Origin: an uncultured Rothia sp.
GTDB taxonomy: Bacteria; Actinomycetota; Actinomycetes; Actinomycetales; Micrococcaceae
Length of the DNA stretch: 64,000 bases
Reading direction: 5' to 3'
NCBI GenBank assembly: GCA_946221065.1
Contig: CAMIIO010000012.1
Span: 4,153-68,152, forward strand
Below, piece by piece: positions 35,080 through 44,524 of the stretch (position 1 is its first letter; each line of letters opens with the position of its first letter). Under the pieces are notes generated by a model. The model searched no databases, was not told where the DNA came from, and saw only the letters and a program-made list of their open reading frames with translations. The position numbers were made by a program, and so were the translations under genes.

Positions 35080-37710
35080 TTAGCTGGGCTGTCCTACAGG
35101 AATCTTAGCCCCGGAGATCAGCACTGAGCCATCACCGGCTTCATGATTCGCAATCTCTTCTTGCGTAGCGGGACGGATTTGCTCGCGCTCTAGAACGTAC
35201 ATACGCGCCTGGTCATCGGGAGTCTCCGGCGCGTTGACGAAGGAACGGAACTTCTTCAGACGTTCGGGGTCATTGAGCGTTGCTGCCCATTCATCCTCAT
35301 ACGAATCGACGTGGCGTTGCATGGCGGCTTCAAGTTCTTCGCCAATGCCCAACTTGTCCTCGATAATGATTTCCTGCAGGTGAGCAATGCCATCACCGTA
35401 TTGTTCGTCCAGGTCCTCAACCCAGCGAGCGGTACGCTGTAGACGATCCGCGGTACGGATGTAGTACATGAGAAAGCGGTCGATGTACTTAATCATGGTC
35501 TGCTCATCAAGATCCTTGGCGAAAAGACGACCGTGTGCGGGAGTTGCACCGCCGTTGCCGGCAAAGTAGAGGTTCCAGCCGTTGGTGGTTGCTACCGCGC
35601 CCACGTCCTTGCCGGTTGCCTCGGAGCAGGAACGGTTGCACCCTGCCACGCCCATCTTGAACTTGTGCGGGGAACGCAAACCCTTGTAGCGGTTTTCTAA
35701 CACGATTGCCAGAGAGCTGGAATCACCCACGCCAAAGCGGCACCAGTTGGTTCCCAGACAGCTCTTCACATTACGCAAAGACTTGCCGTATGCCTGGCCG
35801 GATTCAAAGCCGGCATCCACAAACTTCTTCCAAATCTCGGGAAGTTGTTCCAGGCGAGCGCCGTACAAGCCGATACGCTGTGCGCCGTTAATCTTGGTGT
35901 AGAGGCCGTATTCTTTACCAACTTCTGCAATCACCGCGAGTTTTTCGGGGGTGATTTCGCCACCGATAATACGGGGGATGACGCCGTAGGTACCGTCCTT
36001 CTGCATGTTCGCCAGGTTGCGGTCGTTGGTTTCCTGCAGTCCGCCGCGACCGTCGTCGAGCACGTAGGAGTCTCGCAGGGAGGAAAGAATGGATGCCACG
36101 GTGGGCTTGCAGATAGCACAGCCGTCTTCGCCCTTACCAAAGCGTTTAAGAATCGAGGGGAAATCGTTGTACTCCGTGGCCTGAACCGCGGTGAAGAGTT
36201 CAGCGCGGGTGAAGTCAAAGTGCTCGCAGAGTGACTTGTTGACGGAGAGCCCCATCTTTTTCATCTGCTGTTCGAGCGTCTTTTGAATCATAGGTACGCA
36301 GGAACCGCACTGGGTGCCGGCGGTGGTTGCCGCCTTAATGTCCGGCACCGACTGGTTGCCTTCCACAATGGACTCACGGATTTCGCCAAAGCTGATGTTG
36401 TTGCAGGAACACAAGATGGCGTCGTCGGGTAGCTCAGTATCGGGTGCGCCCTCGCCGCCTGCTGCCGAGAGGAACGCGGCGGGATCGGCGGGAAGCTCAC
36501 GCCCCAGGAGCGGTTTAAGCGAGTCAAAGGGTGAAGCGTCGCCCACAAAGACGCCGCCGAGCAGGGTCTTGGCGTCGGGGGAGGTGACGATCTTCTGGTA
36601 GATCTTCTTGGTGGGGTCAATATACATGACCTCCAGGGCGTCCTTGGTGGTGCCGCGACGGTCGCCAAAGCCACCGACTTCCAAACCAGAGAACTTTAGC
36701 TTAGTGGCGATGTCGAACTCGGTAACGATTGCCTCGCCACCGTTGAGGTTTTTGGCAACGGCATCGGCCATTTGGTTTGCCGGCGCAACCAGACCCCAGG
36801 TGCGACCGAGCACGCAGGCGACTTCACCAATAGCCCAGATGTGTTCGTCCTCGGACTGGCAGTTGTCTTTGACGACGATGCCGCCGCGTTCGCCCATGCG
36901 TAGCCCTGCTTCGCGAGCAAGCTCGTCATTGGGGCGAATGCCGGCTGCCATGCACACCATATCTGCGTCGCGGTAGTGTACGGCGGCCTCATCACCCATG
37001 CCATCAGCAATGGATACGGAGGTTACTTCGCCCTCGGAATCACGGTTGATAGTAGAGATAAACGCGCCGGTTTCAATTTCGATTCCGGCATCGCGAATGA
37101 GGGCGTTGACCAGGTGCCCGCCGCCTTCGTCAACTTCAATGGATAGTAGCCAGGGAGCGACGTCGAGAATCGTGGGTTCGGCACCCAAATCGCGTAAGCC
37201 CTCTGCCGCTTCAAGACCGAGTAGACCACCGCCAACCACTACTGCCTTAGGCGCGCGACCGAGCTTTTCTTTCAAGCGGGTAACCTCGGTGACCATGGTC
37301 TGCACATCTTCAATCGTGCGGAATACATGGGCAACTTCGGATCCGGGAATCGGAATCTTCACGGCGCGAGAACCGGTGGCGAGCACGAGTTCATCATAGG
37401 AGTAGCTTTCACCGTTTTGATCGGTGACGGTGCGCTCGGCACGGTTAAGTTTTTCACCGCGAGCCCCACGAACCAGATTCACGCGAGAATCTTCCCAGAT
37501 TTCTGCATTGGCAAGGGTGAGATCCTTGGTAGGCTCTTTAAAGAGCTTTTCGAGGGCTACGCGGTCATAGGGCGTGTGGGTTTCTTCAGAGAGTACCGTA
37601 ACGTAATCTTGTGTGTTTTCTTTGAGGAATGACCGGACAAAGCGCCATGCTGCCGGGCCACCTCCAACAACGAGAATATTGCGGGTTTCCTGAGCGTGAT
37701 GTTCCGTCAT
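35080..37710 (-). CDS. nirB: Assimilatory nitrite reductase large subunit
   Basis: NAD(P)H-dependent reduction of nitrite to ammonia. The 876-aa protein contains, in order: an FAD/NAD(P)H pyridine-nucleotide-disulfide module (V-V-G-G-G-P-A-A-W near the N-terminus and V-V-G-G-G-L-L-G-L-E-A-A near residue 160), a BFD-like [2Fe-2S] region (C-S-C-N-N-I ... G-T-Q-C-G-S-C), and the siroheme/[4Fe-4S] reductase half with C-L-G-T-N-W-C-R-F-G and A-G-C-N-R-S-C-S-E-A. It is divergent from nirD and is followed by the SUMT gene. Confidence 0.96.
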   Translation of the reverse strand: MTEHHAQETRNILVVGGGPAAWRFVRSFLKENTQDYVTVLSEETHTPYDRVALEKLFKEPTKDLTLANAEIWEDSRVNLVRGARGEKLNRAERTVTDQNGESYSYDELVLATGSRAVKIPIPGSEVAHVFRTIEDVQTMVTEVTRLKEKLGRAPKAVVVGGGLLGLEAAEGLRDLGAEPTILDVAPWLLSIEVDEGGGHLVNALIRDAGIEIETGAFISTINRDSEGEVTSVSIADGMGDEAAVHYRDADMVCMAAGIRPNDELAREAGLRMGERGGIVVKDNCQSEDEHIWAIGEVACVLGRTWGLVAPANQMADAVAKNLNGGEAIVTEFDIATKLKFSGLEVGGFGDRRGTTKDALEVMYIDPTKKIYQKIVTSPDAKTLLGGVFVGDASPFDSLKPLLGRELPADPAAFLSAAGGEGAPDTELPDDAILCSCNNISFGEIRESIVEGNQSVPDIKAATTAGTQCGSCVPMIQKTLEQQMKKMGLSVNKSLCEHFDFTRAELFTAVQATEYNDFPSILKRFGKGEDGCAICKPTVASILSSLRDSYVLDDGRGGLQETNDRNLANMQKDGTYGVIPRIIGGEITPEKLAVIAEVGKEYGLYTKINGAQRIGLYGARLEQLPEIWKKFVDAGFESGQAYGKSLRNVKSCLGTNWCRFGVGDSSSLAIVLENRYKGLRSPHKFKMGVAGCNRSCSEATGKDVGAVATTNGWNLYFAGNGGATPAHGRLFAKDLDEQTMIKYIDRFLMYYIRTADRLQRTARWVEDLDEQYGDGIAHLQEIIIEDKLGIGEELEAAMQRHVDSYEDEWAATLNDPERLKKFRSFVNAPETPDDQARMYVLEREQIRPATQEEIANHEAGDGSVLISGAKIPVGQPS

Positions 37711-37856
37711 GTTCTACCAATACTATGTAGGTTGTATGGGCTTGTGGGAAGCACATAAATAATTGGACTTCTAAATGCTAATATAACAGTTATTAGCCCC
37801 GCTGTGGGGCTGAAAACCCAGCCAGAATGACTGGAAAATCAGTGAGGAATAAAGGT

Positions 37857-38189
37857 ATGTCTAACCCCATTTGGCACGATATTTGCCCGCTCGACGAACT
37901 CGAAGTGAACTGGGGTGAAGTGGCCCTGGTCAATAATGAGCAATACGCCATTTTCCGACTTCCCGATAACCGCGTTTTTGCAACCGATCACAAGGACCCC
38001 AATAGTGGCGCACTGGTGATTGCACGCGGTATTACCGGCAATAAAGGTGGCAAACCCACTATTGCCTCACCACTTTTTAAAGAGGAATACAATCTAGAAA
38101 CCGGTGAACAACTTAACGGAAAAGATTACACACTTCCCGTGTACCCCGCGCGTGTTGAAAACGGTACTGTACAGATTCAGGTTTCCTAA
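37857..38189 (+). CDS. nirD: Nitrite reductase small subunit (Rieske-like)
   Basis: Partner of NirB. The 110-aa protein from ATG 37857 has the NirD fold with W-H-D-I-C-P-L-D-E-L near the start, F-A-T-D-H-K-D-P and G-K-P-T-I-A-S-P-L-F-K-E-E-Y. It lacks the Cys-His Rieske ligands, as is usual in NirD. SD-like AGGAATAAAGG lies upstream; the ATG 30 nt earlier is less likely. It is transcribed away from nirB across a 146-bp shared promoter region and is followed 5 bp later by the precorrin-2 dehydrogenase gene. Confidence 0.93.
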   Translation: MSNPIWHDICPLDELEVNWGEVALVNNEQYAIFRLPDNRVFATDHKDPNSGALVIARGITGNKGGKPTIASPLFKEEYNLETGEQLNGKDYTLPVYPARVENGTVQIQVS

Positions 38190-38194
38190 CTCGG

Positions 38195-38641
38195 GTGCTT
38201 CCCCTAGCCCTTCGACTCAGCAATAAGCGGGTTCTGCTCATAGGGGCAGGGCCCGTTGCCTGGCGGCGCGCGCAAACTCTCCTTACAGAAGGAGCCCTGC
38301 TCGACGTCGTCGCGCCGGTTGCTATCCCGGAAATTCAGGACGCCGCCGTGGCAGGTAGGTTGAACTGGCACGCCCGTAAGTATTCTCCGGCAGATCTTAG
38401 CGGCGCCTGGTTGGTCTTTGCACATACCGATTCTGCCGAGCTCAACCGGAAAATCGCCGTCGAATGTGAACGGCAAAACATCTGGTGCTTGACCGGAGGA
38501 GATCACACCGGCTCAGATATCTGGATGATGGCACGCGCTCACCCTCAAAAGGACCTCACCGTGGCGGTAACAGCACACGGCAACCCTAGGCGAGCCAAAG
38601 ATATACTTCGTCGTATTCTTGCTACTTTTGCCAATGAGTAA
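38195..38641 (+). CDS. sirC: Precorrin-2 dehydrogenase (SirC/CysG N-domain-like)
   Basis: NAD-dependent oxidation of precorrin-2 to sirohydrochlorin. The 148-aa protein corresponds to the Rossmann domain of CysG/Met8: P-L-A-L-R-L-S-N-K-R-V-L-L-I-G-A-G-P-V-A-W-R-R, then L-V-F-A-H-T-D and the active-site region ending A-V-T-A-H-G-N-P-R-R-A. It is shorter than Met8 or SirC because the C-terminal helical dimerisation domain is missing. It starts at GTG 38195 right after nirD. With cobA and sirB it completes uroporphyrinogen III to siroheme. Confidence 0.88.
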   Translation: MLPLALRLSNKRVLLIGAGPVAWRRAQTLLTEGALLDVVAPVAIPEIQDAAVAGRLNWHARKYSPADLSGAWLVFAHTDSAELNRKIAVECERQNIWCLTGGDHTGSDIWMMARAHPQKDLTVAVTAHGNPRRAKDILRRILATFANE

Positions 38642-38812
38642 ACAATAGCCAAGAAGAGCGGTCAAAAACACGTCTATAAAATTTTACGAAATTCAGAACA
38701 CGTTATATCGAAGAAGTTGTAGGGTACAGGTCTGATAGCCACAATATCTTGGGGTCGTTAAAAAACACCCTAAAACTTCTCCGCGGTAAAACTAAAAACT
38801 GCGCTCCAGCCG

Positions 38813-38842
38813 TTAGACAGTGAGCCGTAAACTGCCTACACT
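38813..38842 (+). promoter_or_regulatory. Putative promoter of the ileS T-box transcript
   Basis: TTAGAC (38813-38818), an 18-bp spacer, and TACACT (38837-38842) directly upstream of the folded T-box leader. This predicts transcription start near 38849. Upstream, 38642-38812 contains nothing else recognisable. Confidence 0.5.
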
Positions 38843-38848
38843 TGGAGT

Positions 38849-39135
38849 AGTTGCACTGACCCGGCCATCACCGGCGAGCAATCCGGAAGAACGGACCGTA
38901 CCTGCGGAGCCTCATGTATTCGTTGCGACGAGAGGCCGAGCGGAATAGATATAGTCTCAGTAGAACCGGACGGGTAAGCCCGTAACAGCAGTCATGAAGC
39001 GACTGATACCGCTCGACTGTGCTATTTCCCGAAAGGCTTTTCGTCTTTCGGGAAATGGTGCGGGTAGCGTATCAGTAAGCAAGGTGGTACCGCGCCAATA
39101 CCACGGCGTCCTTGCGAGTCCTCTTAAGTCTTTTC
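38849..39135 (+). ncRNA. T-box leader upstream of ileS
   Basis: A cis-regulatory RNA that senses uncharged tRNA-Ile. The conserved T-box sequence AAGGTGGTACCGCG is at 39081-39094. A 12-bp hairpin (stem III, arms 39024-39035 and 39045-39056) precedes it. Isoleucine codon ATC, the specifier expected for ileS, occurs at 38867-38869 and 38881-38883 in the Stem I region; I cannot decide between them. No terminator with a T run lies between the T-box and the ATG, so control is probably at translation initiation, as known for actinobacterial ileS T-boxes. Confidence 0.9.
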
Positions 39136-39157
39136 ACAGAAATCAGGGCGTCGCGCT

Positions 39158-42100
39158 ATGAACAACCCTCTTTACCCCAAGGCATCTGCCTCCGAACAGG
39201 CAACTGTTGCCGCTTCTCCATCATTCCCACGTCTTGAAGAAGCCGTATTGGAATACTGGAAGAATGACGGCACTTTCCAAGCTTCCATTGATAACCGCGA
39301 AGCTGGCGAGAGCGGAACCAATGAATTTGTTTTCTATGATGGTCCTCCCTTTGCCAATGGATTGCCGCACTACGGTCACCTGCTGACCGGCTACGTCAAA
39401 GACCTCGTGGCTCGCTACCAAACTCAGCGCGATCACAAGGTGGAGCGTCGTTTTGGGTGGGACACCCACGGTCTGCCTGCCGAGCTTGAAGCCATGAAGC
39501 AGCTTGGCATGACGGACAAACAAGAAATTATCGACATGGGCATCGACAACTTTAACGATGCTGCCCGTGCTTCCGTGCTTAAATACACTAAGGAATGGCA
39601 GGAGTACGTTACCCGCCAGGCGCGCTGGGTAGACTTCGATAACGACTACAAAACCCTCAACGTGGAATACATGGAGTCCGTTATCTGGGCATTCAAACAA
39701 CTCCATGAAAAGGGACTAACCTACCAGGGTTTCCGCGTTTTGCCCTATTGCTGGAAAGATGAAACCCCGCTCTCTAACCACGAGTTGCGCATGGACGATG
39801 ACGTTTATAAGGATCGCCAGGATCCTTCAGTTACCGTCTCCTTCGCTATCTCCGGCGATGATTCCCTTGCTCAGAATAAAGAGGTAGCGGCAGAACTTGC
39901 CGGCGTTGAGGCGCTTGCCTGGACTACTACTCCGTGGACTTTGCCTACCAATGAAGCTATTGCCGTCGGTCCTAAGATTCAGTATTCGCTGGTTGAAGGT
40001 GCGGGGGAATTCACCGGACGGAAATTTTTGATTGCCTCGGATCTGTTGGGTGGCTACGCCAAGGATTTGGGTTTCGACGACGCCGAGCAGGCCGCTGCTG
40101 CCGTGGTTAAGACCTACACCGGTAGTGAGCTTGAAGGGGTTCGCTACGCCCCGCTGTGGAATTACTTTACCGACGTGGAGAAGTTCAATACCGGCTCCGC
40201 CTGGCAGATTGTGGTGGCAGATTATGTGACTACCAGCGACGGTACTGGTTTGGTTCACCAGGCTCCTGCCTACGGTGAGGATGACCAGAAGATTTGTGAA
40301 GAATACGGTATTCCCGTGATTCTTTCCATCGACGAGGGTGCAAAGTTCTTAGACCTTTTTGCCGATGAAACTCTTGCTGAGGGTGCTCCGCTAGCAGAGA
40401 TTGCCGGTATGCAGATTTTTGATGCGAACCGCCCGGTTATTAACGTGCTGAAGTCTGACGGCGTGTTGATTCGTGAGAAGTCCTATGTTCACTCCTACCC
40501 GCATTGCTGGCGTTGCCGCACTCCGTTGGTATACCGCGCAATCACCTCCTGGTATGTGCGCGTCACCGATTTTAAGGGTCGCATGGGCGAGCTGAACCAG
40601 CAGATTAACTGGATTCCAGAGAACGTGAAGGATGGCCAGTTCGGTAAGTGGGTTGCTAACGCCCGCGACTGGTCGATTTCCCGTAACCGTTTCTGGGGTT
40701 CCCCGATTCCCGTGTGGGTTTCGGATGATCCGAACTACCCGCGCACCGACGTCTACGGCTCTCTGGAAGAACTGAAAGCTGACTTTGGACGCTTGCCGGT
40801 GAATAAGGATGGCGAGCCGGATCTGCACCGCCCGTACATTGACGAACTAACTCGCCCGAACCCGGATGATCCCACGGGCAAGTCCACTATGCGCCGTGTG
40901 GAAGATGTGCTGGACGTGTGGTTCGATTCTGGTTCGATGCCGTTCGCCCAGGTTCACTACCCCTTTGAGAATAAGGAATGGTTCGAGAACCATAACCCGG
41001 CGGACTTCATTGTGGAGTACATTGGTCAGACCCGCGGTTGGTTCTACACGCTACACATTTTGGCGACGGCACTCTTTGATCGCCCGGCATTTACCAACGT
41101 GATTTCACACGGCATTGTGCTGGGTTCGGACGGTCAGAAGATGTCCAAGTCTTTGCAGAATTACCCAGACGTGTCCGAGGTCTTGGATCGTGACGGTTCC
41201 GATGCGATGCGCTGGTTCTTGATGTCTAGCCCAATTCTGCGTGGTGGTAACCTCATTGTGACCGAGCAGGGTATTCGTGAGGGCGTGCGACAGGTAATGC
41301 TACCGCTGTGGAACGTGTACCACTTCTTCGCGCTCTACACTAACGCCGCTAATAACGGTGCGGGTTACGAGGCGAAGCTACGGTTTGAGTCCGAGAACGT
41401 GATGGATCGCTTTATCCTGGGTAAGACTCGTGAACTGATTGAGCAGGCAACCGGGCACATGGACGATTACGATGTGTGGGGCGCTACCGAGAATCTGCGC
41501 AAGTTTACCGACGCGCTAACCAACTGGTATGTACGTCGTTCCCGCGAGCGTTTCTTTGACGAAGATACCGCGGCGTTTGATGTGCTCTTCACCGCGCTGA
41601 GCACCGCGGCTAAGGTTGCCGCGCCGTTACTCCCGCTGTTGAGCGAAGAAATTTACCGTGGACTAACCGGTGAGCGCTCGGTACATCTGGCTGATTGGCC
41701 TAATCCTGAGGACTTCACCGACGAGTCTGCGCTAATTGAGCTCATGGAATCCACTCGCGCGATTTGTTCTGCGGGTTCGGCGCTACGTAAGGCGAATAAC
41801 CTGCGTGTGCGCCAGCCGTTGCAGTCGATGACGGTTGCCGCGGCAGGCGGTAAGAGTCTTGCCGGTGTGTTCGAGCAGATTATTGCCGATGAGCTGAATC
41901 TGAAGAACATCGAGCTCTTGGATGCCGCTGAGGTTGACCCTGCCGATTTCGGTATTTCTCAGCAGCTGAAGGTGAATGCTCGCGCCGCTGGTCCCCGTTT
42001 GGGCAAGCAGGTTCAGCTGGCTATTAAGGGCTCGAAGTCCGGTGACTGGAAAATTGACGACGAGGGCGTGGTACGTGTTGGTTTCTCCGCAGTTGATGGT

Positions 42101-42457
42101 GGCTTGGCTCTAGAAGAAGGCGAGTACGAGCTAGATACCGTGGTTGCTGAGGGCGAGGATTCGGCAGATCGTGCCGTCTCGGTGCTTGCCGGTGGTGGTT
42201 TCATCGTGCTAAATACCGCGCTCACCCCCGAGTTGGAAGCGGAAGGCATTGCTCGCGATACTATTCGTGCTATTCAGCAGGCTCGTAAGGAGGCGGACTT
42301 CAATGTGTCTGACCGCATTAACCTAAAGGTTGGTGCGCCGGAGAATATTGCTAATGCCGTCCGGGCAAATGAGGAGCTGGTATGCGGAGAAACTCTTGCC
42401 GAAACCATTGCTTACTTTGATGCCGACGAACTCACTATCCAGGTAGAAAAGGTATAA
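39158..42457 (+). CDS. ileS: Isoleucyl-tRNA synthetase (large, eukaryote-like type)
   Basis: Charges tRNA-Ile, with proofreading of valine. The 1099-aa length, the HIGH-type motif H-Y-G-H (71-74) in P-H-Y-G-H-L-L-T-G-Y, and the K-M-S-K-S at 661-665 followed by L-Q-N-Y-P-D point to the type 2 IleRS group. Type 2 enzymes often have reduced mupirocin sensitivity. The editing domain has T-T-P-W-T-L-P-T-N. Preceded by a T-box leader, it is nearly contiguous with folC (1-bp gap), so folC and possibly the DUF4233 gene share its control. Confidence 0.96.
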   Translation: MNNPLYPKASASEQATVAASPSFPRLEEAVLEYWKNDGTFQASIDNREAGESGTNEFVFYDGPPFANGLPHYGHLLTGYVKDLVARYQTQRDHKVERRFGWDTHGLPAELEAMKQLGMTDKQEIIDMGIDNFNDAARASVLKYTKEWQEYVTRQARWVDFDNDYKTLNVEYMESVIWAFKQLHEKGLTYQGFRVLPYCWKDETPLSNHELRMDDDVYKDRQDPSVTVSFAISGDDSLAQNKEVAAELAGVEALAWTTTPWTLPTNEAIAVGPKIQYSLVEGAGEFTGRKFLIASDLLGGYAKDLGFDDAEQAAAAVVKTYTGSELEGVRYAPLWNYFTDVEKFNTGSAWQIVVADYVTTSDGTGLVHQAPAYGEDDQKICEEYGIPVILSIDEGAKFLDLFADETLAEGAPLAEIAGMQIFDANRPVINVLKSDGVLIREKSYVHSYPHCWRCRTPLVYRAITSWYVRVTDFKGRMGELNQQINWIPENVKDGQFGKWVANARDWSISRNRFWGSPIPVWVSDDPNYPRTDVYGSLEELKADFGRLPVNKDGEPDLHRPYIDELTRPNPDDPTGKSTMRRVEDVLDVWFDSGSMPFAQVHYPFENKEWFENHNPADFIVEYIGQTRGWFYTLHILATALFDRPAFTNVISHGIVLGSDGQKMSKSLQNYPDVSEVLDRDGSDAMRWFLMSSPILRGGNLIVTEQGIREGVRQVMLPLWNVYHFFALYTNAANNGAGYEAKLRFESENVMDRFILGKTRELIEQATGHMDDYDVWGATENLRKFTDALTNWYVRRSRERFFDEDTAAFDVLFTALSTAAKVAAPLLPLLSEEIYRGLTGERSVHLADWPNPEDFTDESALIELMESTRAICSAGSALRKANNLRVRQPLQSMTVAAAGGKSLAGVFEQIIADELNLKNIELLDAAEVDPADFGISQQLKVNARAAGPRLGKQVQLAIKGSKSGDWKIDDEGVVRVGFSAVDGGLALEEGEYELDTVVAEGEDSADRAVSVLAGGGFIVLNTALTPELEAEGIARDTIRAIQQARKEADFNVSDRINLKVGAPENIANAVRANEELVCGETLAETIAYFDADELTIQVEKV

Positions 42458-42458
42458 C

Positions 42459-43880
42459 GTGAGCGAAAACATGGATCACGAATCCATGATGAATGACCTC
42501 ACTGCCGAAAGCGGTAGCGCTGCTGCCGCTTTCGGCGTCGAGTCTGTTTATCAGGATTTGCTCTCTCGGGCACCCGAGAACAAAATGGCCCCGCGCTTGG
42601 ACGCTATGCAACGCGCTGTGGAAGTACTGGGGGAGCCGCATCGCGCGGCACCGGTAATTCATATCACCGGCACGAACGGCAAGACCTCGACGGCGCGCAT
42701 GATTGAACGCCTGCTGATGGCCTACGATTTGCGTACCGGACGGTATACCAGCCCACATTTGAGCAAGGTAACTGAGCGTATCAGCATTGATGGTCACCCT
42801 GTTTCTGACGAGACGTTTGTACGGATTTGGGAAGAGATTCAGCCGTATCTTCAGATTGTTGACGCCGAGTTGGAAGCAGAAAGCAAACCTCGGATTACCT
42901 ATTTCGAGGCGCTGACTATTCTGGCGTTCGCTATTTTTGCGGATGAGCCGGTGGACGTCGTCGTGCTGGAAGTGGGTATCGGCGGTAGCTGGGATGCTAC
43001 GAATGTGGCGGACGCGCAGGTATCGGTAGTCACTCCGATTGGACTGGATCATACGGACATGCTGGGCGATACCCTTGCCGATATTGCCGGGGAGAAACAG
43101 GGCATTATTAAGGATGATGGCTTCTTAGTATCTGCGGTTCAGGAGCCGGAAGCCGCCCAGGTTCTGCTGGAATCGGCTCGTGCCCATAAGGCTCAATTCC
43201 GTTTTGAGGGTGTTGAGTTTGGCGTGGTAAACCGTGCCCCCGGCGTGGGTGGGCAGATGGTTACTATTCGCGGTCTTGCCGATACCTATGCGGATCTTCC
43301 TGTTCCACTTTTTGGTGCTCATCAGGCGGAGAACGCCGCGGTGGCGATTGCCGCCGTCGAAGCGTTTTTGGGTGGGGGAGAGAAGCCCCTTAATCCGGAG
43401 CTGATTCGTTCGGGGTGGGAAGAACTCAGCTCGCCGGGCAGACTGGAAGTGGTGCGCACCTCACCCACGGTGATTGTTGATGCCGCCCACAATCCACACG
43501 GTATTAAGGCGAGCGCCGAGGCGTTCAAGGAGTCCTTTATGGTGAACCGGCTCAATATTGTGTTGGGCGTGCTGGGGGAGAAAGACGCTGCCGGTATTGT
43601 GGAGACGCTACGCCGTGACTACCAGGATTCCACGGATTTTGAGGTGTTTCTCTATGTGAGTGCTTCGGATTCTCCGCGTGCGATTGCCCCGGATGAGCTG
43701 GAGAATATTGCACTGAATACTGGCTTTGACGAGGATCAGGTGCAGAGCTTTGAGCATTTGCACGATGCGATTGCTACGGCCATTACCGATGCTGGCACCG
43801 GCGAGGAGTTTGCCTCCGCGGTTTTGGTGACGGGTTCTATTACTGTGGTAGGCGAAGCACGTACCATGATGGGACTCTAG
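42459..43880 (+). CDS. folC: Folylpolyglutamate/dihydrofolate synthase
   Basis: Adds glutamate to dihydropteroate and to reduced folates. The 473-aa Mur-ligase-fold protein has the P-loop G-T-N-G-K-T-S at residues 71-77, Y-T-S-P-H-L, the omega-loop region L-E-V-G-I-G-G-x-x-D-A-T-N, G-L-D-H-T, and the C-terminal domain with V-D-A-A-H-N-P-H-G. It starts at GTG 42459, one base after the ileS stop. The first 20 or so residues are an extra Met/Glu/Ser-rich stretch. Confidence 0.95.
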   Translation: MSENMDHESMMNDLTAESGSAAAAFGVESVYQDLLSRAPENKMAPRLDAMQRAVEVLGEPHRAAPVIHITGTNGKTSTARMIERLLMAYDLRTGRYTSPHLSKVTERISIDGHPVSDETFVRIWEEIQPYLQIVDAELEAESKPRITYFEALTILAFAIFADEPVDVVVLEVGIGGSWDATNVADAQVSVVTPIGLDHTDMLGDTLADIAGEKQGIIKDDGFLVSAVQEPEAAQVLLESARAHKAQFRFEGVEFGVVNRAPGVGGQMVTIRGLADTYADLPVPLFGAHQAENAAVAIAAVEAFLGGGEKPLNPELIRSGWEELSSPGRLEVVRTSPTVIVDAAHNPHGIKASAEAFKESFMVNRLNIVLGVLGEKDAAGIVETLRRDYQDSTDFEVFLYVSASDSPRAIAPDELENIALNTGFDEDQVQSFEHLHDAIATAITDAGTGEEFASAVLVTGSITVVGEARTMMGL

Positions 43881-43887
43881 GAGCACT

Positions 43888-44328
43888 ATGGCTAAGATGA
43901 CGAAGAAGCAGCGCGAGTGGCGTCCGGGCCAACGTAAGAAGCCGCGGTCAATTAAGGTGATGTTTGCCTCTACGGTGTTGAGCTTAGAGGCCTTGGTCGC
44001 ATTTTTTGGTACGCTGGCTACTTTTGGTTTGAACTATACTGCTGGCACCGGCATCAAGACTGCCATCTGGGTGTTGGGTTTGGGCCTTGCGGTAGCTTTT
44101 GTGCTGACTCCAGCGCTGTTGAAGAAGCCGTGGGGGTACACTCTGGGCTGGGTTTTGCAGGCGCTGTTGGTACTGAGCGGTTTAGCACTGACTCCCACGT
44201 TTTTTGTGGGTACATGCTTTGCAGTAGCGTACTGGTATGCGGTGACTACCGGCGAGAGGCTGGACCGGGAGAATCGTGAACGCGAGCGTGAGCAGCTGGA
44301 GTGGGAGCGGAAGAACGCTACTGCTTAG
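43888..44328 (+). CDS. DUF4233 membrane protein
   Basis: A 146-aa small membrane protein with a basic N-terminus, four hydrophobic segments (about residues 27-45, 57-78, 88-104, 106-122) and a charged C-terminal helix (E-R-L-D-R-E-N-R-E-R-E-R-E-Q). It matches the DUF4233 pattern found between folC and ndk in many actinobacteria. Start ATG 43888 with SD AGGAG. Function unknown. Confidence 0.85.
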   Translation: MAKMTKKQREWRPGQRKKPRSIKVMFASTVLSLEALVAFFGTLATFGLNYTAGTGIKTAIWVLGLGLAVAFVLTPALLKKPWGYTLGWVLQALLVLSGLALTPTFFVGTCFAVAYWYAVTTGERLDRENREREREQLEWERKNATA

Positions 44329-44363
44329 CAGGAATATGCTCTAGCTGCTGATCAAGAATGAGG

Positions 44364-44414
44364 AACCCGCTCCTGGGTGCCAAACGGTGTTTGGCGCCTG
44401 GGCGCGGGTTTTTT
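44364..44414 (+). terminator. Terminator of the ileS-folC-DUF4233 operon
   Basis: A long imperfect hairpin with outer stem AACCCGC / GCGGGTT and inner TGCCAAAC / GTTTGGCG, followed by TTTTTT at 44409-44414. Confidence 0.88.
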
Positions 44415-44524
44415 GTGCGCTCACCGGCAGGTGAAGTGCTGGGCAGGTGTGTTGGTGGCAGGTTATACTTCCTGGTGAGTCACCTCATACGGGGTGTTAT
44501 TGCGTATCACAGATTGGATGAATA

